Position numbers and translations under genes: made by a program. Below, piece after piece: positions 1-8,116 of a stretch of 64,000 nt of DNA. The notes under the pieces are model-generated. The model searched no databases and was not told the origin of the DNA. It saw only the letters and a list, made by a program, of their open reading frames with translations. Each line of letters begins with the position of its first letter. Within the stretch, counting starts at the first letter, position 1. This stretch comes from Lachnospiraceae bacterium (GTDB taxonomy: Bacteria; Bacillota_A; Clostridia; Lachnospirales; Lachnospiraceae). The DNA is taken from NCBI GenBank assembly GCA_021770615.1, contig JAETQR010000019.1, positions 20,948-84,947 of the forward strand, in the 5' to 3' direction.

Positions 1-1239
1 GATGCTTATCTTCAACAGCTCATTCTGAAAAAAGATAATGGAATGATAAAGGTTGTTACCGGCATACGAAGATCTGGGAAATCTTTTTTGCTTTTCCGTA
101 TATTTAAAAAGTATCTAATGGAAATTGGTATAGATAAAGATCATATCATTGAAATCGCCCTGGATGGTATTGAAAATGAAGAGTTAAGAAATCCACGAAT
201 ATGTTATCAGTATATCAAAGATTCTATAAAGGATGATGACCGCCATTATCTGCTTCTGGACGAAGTACAATTCATGCCCCGGTTTGAAGAAGTGTTGAAC
301 AGTTTGCTCCGAATGAACCAAATCGATGTATATGTAACCGGAAGTAACTCCAGATTTTTGTCCAGTGATATTGTGACGGAATTTCGAGGAAGAGGAGACG
401 AGATCAGGATGTATCCTCTTTCTTTTGCAGAATATTTTTCTGCTTATGAGGGAGAGTATGATGACGCCTGGAATGATTATATGATTTATGGAGGATTGCC
501 GCAAGTTGCTGGTCTTCAAACAGAACGCCAGAAAACAGAATATTTAAAAAATATGTTTACAAATGTATACCTGAAAGATGTAATTGAAAGAAATAACATC
601 CAAAGTACAGATGAATTAAGTACATTGGTTGACATTCTTGCTTCTGCTATTGGAGCCCCGACAAATCCGACAAAGATCTCAAATACTTTTTCAAGTGAAC
701 GCAAGATTGGGTATACCAATAAAACGATATCCAGACATATTGATTATCTTGAGGAAGCTTTTTTGATTTCAAAATCCAATCGTTATGACATTAAAGGCAG
801 GAAATATATTGGCGCAAATCTGAAATACTATTTTACGGATATGGGTCTCAGAAACGCAAGGCTAAATTTTCGGCAGCAGGAAGTTACCCATATTATTGAA
901 AATATTGTTTACAATGAATTGATGATCCGTGGATATAATGTGGACACAGGCGTTATAGATGTATATGGAAAAGATAAAGCGGGAAAACGTGTCCGAAAGC
1001 AGCTTGAGGTTGACTTTGTAGTTAATCAGGGAAGCCAAAGGTATTATATTCAGGTTTCCTATGATATGACATCAAAAGAAAAGCAGCTTCAGGAATTTTA
1101 TTCATTACGCAGTATTCCGGATTCCTTTAAAAAAATAGTAATTATAAACGGAACAGCAAAACCGTGGAGAAACGAAAATGGCTTTGTTATTATGGGAATG
1201 AAATACTTTCTTCTGAATTCAGACAGTTTAGAATTTTGA
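1..1239 (+). CDS. DUF4143-type AAA ATPase, 5' end cut by window
   Basis: The reading frame is open from base 1, and the family usually has about 10 more residues before the first visible methionine (base 43), so the true start lies outside the window. The Walker A motif GIRRSGKS is at bases 61-84, the Walker B LLLDEVQ near base 250, and the conserved VTGSNSRFLSSD near base 336. The C-terminal half is the DUF4143 region with a PD-(D/E)XK-like LEVDFVVN stretch near base 1000. Proteins of this family are common in gut bacteria and archaea; their role is unproven and is often guessed to be antitoxin-like or mobile-element-related. A decayed paralogue lies at 3402-4454 on the other strand. The gene converges with the histidine kinase, only 31 bp away. 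Confidence 0.85.
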   Translation, partial: DAYLQQLILKKDNGMIKVVTGIRRSGKSFLLFRIFKKYLMEIGIDKDHIIEIALDGIENEELRNPRICYQYIKDSIKDDDRHYLLLDEVQFMPRFEEVLNSLLRMNQIDVYVTGSNSRFLSSDIVTEFRGRGDEIRMYPLSFAEYFSAYEGEYDDAWNDYMIYGGLPQVAGLQTERQKTEYLKNMFTNVYLKDVIERNNIQSTDELSTLVDILASAIGAPTNPTKISNTFSSERKIGYTNKTISRHIDYLEEAFLISKSNRYDIKGRKYIGANLKYYFTDMGLRNARLNFRQQEVTHIIENIVYNELMIRGYNVDTGVIDVYGKDKAGKRVRKQLEVDFVVNQGSQRYYIQVSYDMTSKEKQLQEFYSLRSIPDSFKKIVIINGTAKPWRNENGFVIMGMKYFLLNSDSLEF

Positions 1240-1270
1240 TCCGCGGCCCATCTTCAAGATCATGTACCTG

Positions 1271-2323
1271 CTATGCCCGGACAGTGGAGGGAAGCTCCAC
1301 AATAAAAGCGCTTCCTCTTCCGGTCTCGCTTTTTACAGAAATGGTTCCCTTATGTAGTTCTATAATTTTTTTTACAAGGGGAAGCCCAAGTCCATTGCCT
1401 TCCATATGATGAGAAGAATCTCCCTGATAAAATTTGTCAAAAATAAATTTTTGCGTTTTTTTGTCCATACCGGGGCCGTAGTCCTCTACTGAGAAGATTG
1501 CATTTTCATTATCTGAGTGCAGGTTTATGATGATACATCCCTTTGCCGGAGAAAATTTTATAGCGTTATCCAGCAAATTCACCCACGCTTGTTTGAGAAG
1601 CGATTCGTCTGCCTTAATGAGTATTTCATCCATATCAATGTCAAAGGTAATCTGCTTTTCCGACCATTTGCTTTCCAGGAGCAGGATAGCCTCCCGGATC
1701 TGTTCACTCAAGGAATAGTCTGCTTTATCTGTCAATGTAGTCAAGCTTTCGATTTTTGAGAGATTTAATATCGTTGAGGAGAGCTCTGAAAGCCGCCTGG
1801 ATTCTTCAATAATAATATCTAAATATTCCCGGCTTTGCGCAGGGTCGAGCTTCCGGGTTTTCAGCAGCCTGGCAAAACCAAGGATAGAAACGATGGGCGT
1901 CTTAAATTCGTGGGAAAAATTATTAATAAAATCAGAGCGGAACATTTCTATTCCTGCCAGTTCTTCTGTCATTTGGTTAAAGCATTCTGAAAGCTCCTGA
2001 AATTCTTTGGGGTGCTCTAAATGGATCTTTACATGGTAATTTCCGTCTGAGACTTCATGGATCGCCTGGATCAGCGCATGGAGTGGACGAAGTGGAAAAT
2101 GACTCATAAAAAAGGTGAGGGTTGTACCTATGATGATACTGATGACTCCGCTTTGAAATAAAAAGGGCACCAGGGAGCCGCCGGGCCTGGCTGTGATCCA
2201 GCCGTGTTTTATGCCAAAGATGATAATGGTGTTGCTGGCAAACATAGTAAGAACCAGCAAAATAAAGACAAATCCTGTTGTCAGTAAAGTAATTTTAATA
2301 CGGACGCCGGCAGTTTCTTTCAT
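1271..2323 (-). CDS. Sensor histidine kinase
   Basis: This is a 350-aa membrane histidine kinase. Two membrane helices (about residues 10-38 and 51-74) enclose only a very short outer loop, so it probably senses a signal in or near the membrane. A HAMP-like linker follows, then the HisKA helix with SHEFKTP (phospho-accepting His138), an N-box LLDNAIKFSP, the G1 box VEDYGPGMD and the G2 box GNGLGLPLVKKI. The start overlaps the response regulator stop by 4 bp (ATGA) and has GGAGG upstream, so the two are translationally coupled. The two-membrane, short-loop layout recalls intramembrane-sensing kinases that respond to cell-envelope stress, but the ligand is unknown. Confidence 0.93.
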   Translation of the reverse strand: MKETAGVRIKITLLTTGFVFILLVLTMFASNTIIIFGIKHGWITARPGGSLVPFLFQSGVISIIIGTTLTFFMSHFPLRPLHALIQAIHEVSDGNYHVKIHLEHPKEFQELSECFNQMTEELAGIEMFRSDFINNFSHEFKTPIVSILGFARLLKTRKLDPAQSREYLDIIIEESRRLSELSSTILNLSKIESLTTLTDKADYSLSEQIREAILLLESKWSEKQITFDIDMDEILIKADESLLKQAWVNLLDNAIKFSPAKGCIIINLHSDNENAIFSVEDYGPGMDKKTQKFIFDKFYQGDSSHHMEGNGLGLPLVKKIIELHKGTISVKSETGRGSAFIVELPSTVRA

Positions 2324-3003
2324 ACGAATTCCTCCTTCACCTGTGCTTTATAGCCAAGTCCCCGTATAGTAATAATAGAGAAATCGGTACAGGTTTCAAA
2401 ACGTTTCCGGAGCCGGTTAATATGGACACTGACAGTAGCGTCCATAGAATCAGAGTCCGGACCCCAGATATCCTCCATAAGCTGCATACGGGTAAATATT
2501 TTATTTGGATAAGAGAGCAGCTTGTACAAAAGCTGAAACTCTTTCTGAGGCAGTGACAAGATTTTTCCATCTGTTTTTACGGTCATGGCATCGTAGTCCA
2601 GGATCGTTGTGCCGACCGTAAGCCTGCGGTCAGATATGATCTTGGCCCTTCGGAGAAGTGCCTTGATTCTAAGAAGCATAACTGCCTCGTCTACCGGCTT
2701 TGTCATGTAATCATCTGTGCCGGATAAAAACCCTTTTTTGATGTCCTCCGGAAGCTGTCTCGCAGAGAGCATAAATATAGGAACATCATTTTTACAGTCC
2801 CTCAGAAGTTTTGCGAAGGCATATCCGTCAATGCCCGGCATCATAATGTCCAGGACGATCAAGTCAATCTTTGTATTCTCCATAATCTCCAGAGCTTTTA
2901 CAGCACAATCCGCACAGAAAGTCGTATATCCGGCATCGGATAAAACGGCAGACAGATAACGGCGGATATTCTTATCATCATCTACGATTAAAATCTGTAC
3001 CAT
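2320..3003 (-). CDS. OmpR/PhoB-family response regulator
   Basis: This is a 227-aa regulator. The receiver domain has the acidic pocket VDDD (residues 7-10), phospho-acceptor Asp52 in LIVLDIMMPG, a Ser/Thr position near 80 and Lys102 in DDYMTKP. The C-terminal half (about 125-222) is a winged-helix DNA-binding domain. It is the first gene of the operon with the downstream kinase. The divergent intergenic region holds an 11-bp-phased direct repeat of TAGTTTAA, the arrangement OmpR/PhoB regulators typically bind, so autoregulation and control of the 64-aa gene opposite are plausible inferences. Confidence 0.93.
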   Translation of the reverse strand: MVQILIVDDDKNIRRYLSAVLSDAGYTTFCADCAVKALEIMENTKIDLIVLDIMMPGIDGYAFAKLLRDCKNDVPIFMLSARQLPEDIKKGFLSGTDDYMTKPVDEAVMLLRIKALLRRAKIISDRRLTVGTTILDYDAMTVKTDGKILSLPQKEFQLLYKLLSYPNKIFTRMQLMEDIWGPDSDSMDATVSVHINRLRKRFETCTDFSIITIRGLGYKAQVKEEFV

Positions 3004-3104
3004 AGAATCCTCCCTGCGGTTTTTCTCTTAAAAGTGTATCATAAAAAGATAAACAAAACTTAAAGCATTTTTTATTTCACATATTTTTCACAATCATCCG
3101 GCTG

Positions 3105-3123
3105 TAGTTTAAATTTAGTTTAA
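3105..3123. promoter_or_regulatory. Candidate response-regulator operator (direct repeat)
   Basis: TAGTTTAA occurs at 3105-3112 and again at 3116-3123, an 11-bp period, between the divergent response regulator and the 64-aa gene. OmpR-family winged-helix dimers bind such head-to-tail repeats on one DNA face. The operator role is inferred. Confidence 0.5.
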
Positions 3124-3129
3124 CAAATC

Positions 3130-3148
3130 TTCTTATGATTCATAAGAA
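3130..3148. promoter_or_regulatory. Perfect 9-bp palindrome upstream of the 64-aa gene
   Basis: TTCTTATGA and TCATAAGAA form a perfect inverted repeat around a single T, 28 bp before the start codon of the 64-aa gene. It is AT-rich with a 1-nt centre, so it is more likely a dimer-binding operator than an RNA hairpin. It lies next to the direct repeat at 3105-3123. Confidence 0.45.
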
Positions 3149-3176
3149 TCAGTCGAAGAAGGAAGGATGAATTTTC

Positions 3177-3371
3177 ATGAAAGACAATCATTTATCTAAT
3201 GCGATCACCGATATCAGAAAAACAAAGTTTACGACCTTAAAGGATCAGCAGCATTCTCTTAATATGCAGATACGCCTGGCGATGCAGGCCCACGACACCC
3301 GGGCGCAGGCAGATCTGGAAAAAAAGCTGAAAGAAGTTACGGAGCAGATCGATCATATATGCTCCTTCTGA
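3177..3371 (+). CDS. Small helical protein, 64 aa, unknown
   Basis: The protein is charged, has no membrane segment or signal peptide, and is probably helical throughout. Its C-terminal half (ADLEKKLKEVTEQIDHI) looks like a coiled coil. The ribosome binding site GAAGGAAGGA precedes the ATG. I do not recognise a family. Its position opposite the two-component operon, behind two symmetric DNA motifs, suggests it is a target or accessory of that system; this is inference only. Confidence 0.65.
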   Translation: MKDNHLSNAITDIRKTKFTTLKDQQHSLNMQIRLAMQAHDTRAQADLEKKLKEVTEQIDHICSF

Positions 3372-3401
3372 TACAAATAGAAGCACTATAAAATCAGTAA
3401 A

Positions 3402-4454
3402 CTATAATTCCAGGCTATTGGGATTCAAAAGGAAATCCATAATCCCCATCACCACAATTCCTTCCTCATTTCGCCATAATTTAATCCTGTCCTTAACCAC
3501 GATGATGTTCTTGAAAGAATCACTAATATGCACCAATGAATTCTGTTCCTGATGCATTTTGCTACTGTCTGGAATAGCAAAGGCAGATTGGATATAATAC
3601 CTCTGATTGCCACGATTACAGACAAAATCAACCTCTAATCTCTTGCGCACAACTTTTCCATTCTCATTGCGTTCAGAATGCTCCACAACACCAACATCTA
3701 CATGAAAGCCTCTGATCAGCAGCTCGTTGTAAATAATATTCTCCATAATATGGTTTTCTTCCTGCTGTCTGAAGTTAAGCTGGGCATTGCGCAGCCCCAC
3801 ATCAGTGAAATAATATTTAAAAGGGGAAGCAATATATTTTTTCCCTTAATACCATATCTCTCTGCTTTGCAGATAATAAAAGCATCTAACAGATATCCGA
3901 TATAAATTCCTACGGTTTTGTCGCTGACGTTCATTCCTTTGCTGCCAAAAGTATTTGCCAATTTTGTCGGATTAGTCAGCGAGCCCACCGCCGATGCAAG
4001 GATATTTACCAATGTCGCCATGTTATTATCTCTGCGTAGCCTGTGACGCTCCTCAATATCCTTCAAGTACAATTCCCTGCACAGATCAATCAGATACTTT
4101 GACTTCAATTCATCTGTTTTCCTGCTGAGTATCAGCGGCAATCCCCCATAAGTATAATAATCCATCCATGCATCATATTTATCTCCGGAATACGCCGAAA
4201 CATATTCTGAAAAGCACAGCGGATAGACCCGGACTTCATTTCCGCGTCCCCGAAATTCCGTGAGCACATCGGTGGAAAGGAATTTTGATGATCCTGGATT
4301 CCTCAACACCAGAGTCTAAAAGATATTGATAAAATAACTTAAACAGCAGGTAAGACTTCCCGCATCTCCTAATACTGGTAATCACTTTGATCAAGCCATT
4401 TTCCCTGCGTTCAATCAGCCGGTTCAAGTACAGATCCCTCTTAATTGTCTCCAT
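3402..4454 (-). pseudogene. Decayed DUF4143-type AAA ATPase
   Basis: The N-terminal piece (4236-4454) carries the Walker A region SIRRCGKSYLLF. It then jumps directly from the part equivalent to residue ~35 of the first gene in the window to the SKFLSTDVLTEF segment in another frame, so roughly 70 residues including Walker B are missing. The middle piece (3716-4309) continues to the region corresponding to IKGRKYIGANLKYY, where a frameshift near 3840 in an A-rich run moves the reading to the C-terminal piece (3402-3800). The rest, including RLEVDFVCNRG, is well preserved. One deletion plus one frameshift make a functional product unlikely. Confidence 0.88.
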
Positions 4455-4560
4455 TCATTTCTCCTTACTTCGAAATTTTGCAAAATGTTACATTTTCCCG
4501 TAGTTTCATTGTAATAGATTTAAACGGCCGGGGCAAGCCTTTGATCCTAATATAATCGTC

Positions 4561-4646
4561 CACCAAAGTGTACTTTGGCGGACGAAGTCCGCTCGCTCCC
4601 GTCAGGGGGGCTGCATTACGGGATGCCCTTTGGGTATACTTTGGTG
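4561..4646. repeat. Dispersed palindromic element, copy A
   Basis: A 67-bp core (4569-4635) matches the reverse complement of 16427-16493 at about 60 of 67 positions by eye. It contains two hairpin-forming blocks (GCGGACgaaGTCCGC and a CTCCC/GGGGG block). This copy is flanked by a perfect 9-bp inverted repeat: CACCAAAGT at 4561-4569 and ACTTTGGTG at 4638-4646. No coding capacity is apparent. It resembles a MITE- or REP-like unit; mobility is not shown. Confidence 0.75.
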
Positions 4647-4969
4647 AACGGAGAATGTGGCGTAGATATTTGGAGGAGTATGCAAAGAAGATGAACCTTA
4701 TATTAAAACCGATAGATATTCAATCTAACGAGGATACCTTTGCCGGGATCAGTAACATGGGGGATTTGATGCGTCGATGTAGAGAGATACAAAATAGAAG
4801 GTGCCAGGGACTTCCTCTTCACTGTGACACTCTGCAAGGACAAGACGGCGACTGGCCGCCCGGCTGCCATTACACATGAGGTTATACTAGGGACGATCAA
4901 GTCCGCAGTTTATCAATTATAATAAAAATATCATAGTTTATGAAAAAATGAAGAGGATGGCGGAGAAAA
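4647..4969 (+). other. Leader of the polysaccharide operon, possible gene remnant
   Basis: No convincing gene is visible. An open frame crosses copy A of the repeat and runs to 4879; its middle (WRRYLEEYAKKMNLILKPI and following) reads like real protein, but the start lies in the repeat and there is no good ribosome binding site, so I treat it as a remnant or chance ORF. A TATAAT at 4918-4923 is a possible -10 for the polysaccharide operon, but no good -35 is seen at 17 bp. I found no c-di-GMP riboswitch core here. Confidence 0.4.
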
Positions 4970-7150
4970 ATGAACATTTTATTAATCGGTGATGACAACA
5001 AGCTGGTGGATGCCATGATAAATAAGTTCAATAAGAGCAACCACCGAATCTATTGGCTTACAGGACAGAAGGGGAAAAAAACTTCACGGAAACATGTATT
5101 TGAGACATATAATTTTTCCTATACAGACAGTAATGTCAAGGATATTGTAGAAAGTGTACGGCCTGATGTGGTGTTATTTACAGGGGCTTACGATACGGGC
5201 TTTGACTGGAAATATAATGGTCAGGCAGAAGCATTGCGTTATACGACGGCGGTAGTTAATATTCTGACTGCATACTCTATGCTTGGTGAAGGAAAGTTTA
5301 TTTATCTGTCATCCCAGGAGGTCTTTGACGGTTCCTATGCAAATGATATCGCAGAAACAGCTGCAATAACAGCCAAAGGTTTTAAGGCTCCGGCGGTATC
5401 GCAGGGAGAAGGTATGTGCAATAACTACAGGGAGATGCAGGGAGTCAATACGATCATACTGCGTCTGGATCATGTCTACGGTATTCCCGAAAAAGGACAG
5501 ACAGAAGGGGATCCCTGCTTTGAGATGTGCCTGGAGGCGTTAAGAACAGGGAAAATTCCCGCAAACAGCAAAAAGAGATTTTCCATGCTTTATCTGAATG
5601 ATGCAGTGGAGCTGATCTATAAGGTGATCGAGAAGGAAGCTCCCGAATATTCATGTTATCACATCTCATCAATGGAAGAGATTGATGGACTTGAACTTGC
5701 CGGGATCGTGAGGGATAAGATGGGCGGAGAGGTTGCGATCGTAGACCGCCCGGTAGGGGAAAATCAGCGGTTGGTGCTGGATGGGCGAAGGTATCAGAAG
5801 GAATTCGGACAGGATATTTTTACCCATTATGACAAGGGAGTAGATAAGGTTGTCCAGTATATGAAACAGTACAGTGATTTCTTCATCAAGACCGGTGATG
5901 CAGGAGGGAAGTGGAGCGGCAGTACCTGGCATGCTGCTAAGAAGGTCTTCAAAAGCCTGCTTCCGTTTATTGAGAGCTTCGTTTGTTTTATCCTGTTTTA
6001 CATACTGAATCAGCAGACTGTGGGAAGTCAGTATTTCAATAAACTGGATTTTTATTTGCTGTATGTTCTGTTGTTTGCAATCGTACATGGACAGCAGCAG
6101 GCAATTTTTTCTGCATTGTTGTCCGTGGTAGGTTACTGCCTGCAACAGTCGCACATTCATAGTGTATATGAGGTATTGCTGGATTATAATACATATGTGT
6201 GGATGGCGCAGTTGTTTATTGTAGGAATGGCGGTAGGCTACATGAGGGATTACCTCAGGCATATACGTGATGATAATGCGGAGGAGGTTCGCCGCCTTTA
6301 TGAAAAGATAGAAGGTATTGCAGAGATCAATGACAGTAATGTGCGGATGAAGCAGAATTTTGAGACGCAGCTTGTGAATCAGAAGGACAGCCTTGGAAAA
6401 GTATATGAGATTACATCACAGCTGGATCAGTACGGACCGGAGGAAGTGCTGTTCTATGCTGCCCAGATGCTGGGGCGGCTGATGGACAGCCGGGATGTAG
6501 CGGTATATCTTGTGGTAAATGATGACTATGCCCGCTTATACTCTGCGACCTCCGCAGATGCACGGAAACTTGGAGGTTCGATTCAATATACGGCAATGGA
6601 TGAGATGTATAATGAGTTAAAGGAAGGCAGAGTTTATGTCAATAAGACGATGACAGAGGAGCTGCCGCTGATGGCCAGTGCAGTGTTCTCTGAGGGAGAT
6701 ATGCAGTTGATCTTAATGCTCTGGGGAATCCCGTGGCAGCGTATGACTCTGGCAGAAACTAACCGTTTGACAATTATAGGGACACTTGTCCAGAACGCAA
6801 TGGTACGTGCAAGCCGTTATCTGGAAAGCCTCAGGGAGCAGCGTTACATGGAGGGGACAAATGTATTGAATGAGGAGGCGTTTACAAAGTTGGTATTTGC
6901 CTTTCTGGAGGCCAGGAAAAAAGGCCTGACGGAATGTGCATTGCTGGAGATTCAGGCAGGCAGTCAGGGATATGAGCATGCAGCGGATGTGCTGAGCAAT
7001 AATATAAGGTCGACAGATTATCTGGGCGTATTGGAAAACGGAAAGCTGTACGCGTTGCTCTCTAATACAAATGAAGAGAGTGCAGAAGGTGTTATAAAGC
7101 GGTTCCGGTCTGCCGGATATGACAGTCTGTTAAAGGAGGCAGAGGTATGA
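4970..7150 (+). CDS. pelD: PelD-like c-di-GMP receptor with N-terminal SDR-like domain
   Basis: The order of domains in this 726-aa protein is: an extended-SDR/epimerase-like fold (about 1-300; MNILLIGDD, FIYLSSQEVFDG, ILRLDHVYG), three or four membrane helices (about 330-430), a coiled coil (about 430-470), a GAF-like region, and a degenerate GGDEF domain. The GGDEF signature is gone, but the inhibitory-site motif RxxD survives as RSTD (residues 680-683), which in Pseudomonas PelD contributes to c-di-GMP binding. The SDR domain appears catalytically dead: the glycine-rich loop is GDDNKL, and the expected YxxxK site reads near APAVSQGE. It is first in the operon, with GGCGGAG upstream, and overlaps the next gene by 4 bp. 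By family knowledge it would activate polysaccharide polymerisation and export at the inner membrane. Confidence 0.8.
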   Translation: MNILLIGDDNKLVDAMINKFNKSNHRIYWLTGQKGKKTSRKHVFETYNFSYTDSNVKDIVESVRPDVVLFTGAYDTGFDWKYNGQAEALRYTTAVVNILTAYSMLGEGKFIYLSSQEVFDGSYANDIAETAAITAKGFKAPAVSQGEGMCNNYREMQGVNTIILRLDHVYGIPEKGQTEGDPCFEMCLEALRTGKIPANSKKRFSMLYLNDAVELIYKVIEKEAPEYSCYHISSMEEIDGLELAGIVRDKMGGEVAIVDRPVGENQRLVLDGRRYQKEFGQDIFTHYDKGVDKVVQYMKQYSDFFIKTGDAGGKWSGSTWHAAKKVFKSLLPFIESFVCFILFYILNQQTVGSQYFNKLDFYLLYVLLFAIVHGQQQAIFSALLSVVGYCLQQSHIHSVYEVLLDYNTYVWMAQLFIVGMAVGYMRDYLRHIRDDNAEEVRRLYEKIEGIAEINDSNVRMKQNFETQLVNQKDSLGKVYEITSQLDQYGPEEVLFYAAQMLGRLMDSRDVAVYLVVNDDYARLYSATSADARKLGGSIQYTAMDEMYNELKEGRVYVNKTMTEELPLMASAVFSEGDMQLILMLWGIPWQRMTLAETNRLTIIGTLVQNAMVRASRYLESLREQRYMEGTNVLNEEAFTKLVFAFLEARKKGLTECALLEIQAGSQGYEHAADVLSNNIRSTDYLGVLENGKLYALLSNTNEESAEGVIKRFRSAGYDSLLKEAEV

Positions 7151-8103
7151 CACTGACAAGAGAAGAGAGTGCTTTTTTGTGGGTTCTTGTTTTTAATCTG
7201 GTATTGGCAGTGATTTACCTGTTGTATGGGATGTTTTTTGCGGCAAAGTCCGATATAGATGAGGGTGAAAAAGAGGAAAATGGCTCCCGAAGCAGCAGAA
7301 GGACCTATCTGCTTCAGTTTATTATATTAGTACTATGCCCGGTCATCGGTTTTGTGTTTTTCTTTTTAGCAAAATTGCTTGAAAAAACCATCTTCCGGTT
7401 TAGTGTAAATCTGGATGATGTTATTTTCAGTAAGGATCGTGTTGATACGCAGGTAAAAGCGGATGAGGAGCAGGGCCGTAATATCATCCCCATTGAGGAG
7501 GCTCTTATAGTAAACGATAAAAAAAGCCTCCGTACAGCAATGCTGAGTATCATCAGAGGAGAGGTTCAGGGATCTCTTTCTTCTATTGCGCTGGCACTCG
7601 ATTCGGGAGATTCCGAGACAGCTCATTATGCGGCATCGGTGCTGAGCGACAAGCTGAACGAATTTCGTATAAATGTGCGGAAACTGTATTCAGAAATTCT
7701 GGAGGAGTCCGAGGAGCCGGGGCGTGAGGAAGCATTACTTGCTTATATGGACAGCTTTTTGAAGCAGAATATTTTTACGCAGCTGGAGCAAAACGGGTAT
7801 GTCCGGATGATGGCGGAGATTGCGGATACGATTTATGAGAGAGACCCATCCCGACTTACGGCAGAATTGTATGAGGGTGTCTGCCTGAGATTGATGGAGT
7901 CGGAGGAATTTGAAGCTTCAGAGAAGTGGTGCCTGCGGCTTTCACAGCAGCATCCGGAAGCTTTGTGCGCGTACACCTGCAGATTAAAGCTATATTTTAT
8001 ATTAAAAAACCGGAAAGCATTTTTGCAGACGCTCCGTGTTTTGAAAAAAGCAGATGTAGTTATTGACAGCGAAACTCTGGAGATAATCCGTATTTTCAGT
8101 TGA
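7147..8103 (+). CDS. pelE: PelE-like membrane/TPR protein
   Basis: This 318-aa protein starts with two membrane helices (about residues 10-32 and 52-75) followed by a helical cytoplasmic region whose repeats resemble TPRs, as in PelE. It overlaps the PelD-like gene by 4 bp (ATGA), which fits the PelD-PelE complex known from Pseudomonas. Sequence similarity to PelE is not obvious by eye, so the call rests on topology, size and gene order. Residues ~115-170 include a helical segment (KSLRTAMLSIIRGE) that may contact PelD. Confidence 0.65.
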   Translation: MTLTREESAFLWVLVFNLVLAVIYLLYGMFFAAKSDIDEGEKEENGSRSSRRTYLLQFIILVLCPVIGFVFFFLAKLLEKTIFRFSVNLDDVIFSKDRVDTQVKADEEQGRNIIPIEEALIVNDKKSLRTAMLSIIRGEVQGSLSSIALALDSGDSETAHYAASVLSDKLNEFRINVRKLYSEILEESEEPGREEALLAYMDSFLKQNIFTQLEQNGYVRMMAEIADTIYERDPSRLTAELYEGVCLRLMESEEFEASEKWCLRLSQQHPEALCAYTCRLKLYFILKNRKAFLQTLRVLKKADVVIDSETLEIIRIFS

Positions 8104-8116
8104 GGAGAGAAGGAAA

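Noticed and set aside
4568..4879. 103-aa open frame before the Pel operon
   Set aside because: Its start lies inside the dispersed repeat, no ribosome binding site is seen and no family is recognised. The middle could be a gene remnant, so it is kept only as a note on the leader.
4880..4969. c-di-GMP riboswitch upstream of the Pel operon
   Set aside because: I looked because of the c-di-GMP link but found no GEMM-type core or matching pairing; control seems to be through PelD itself.
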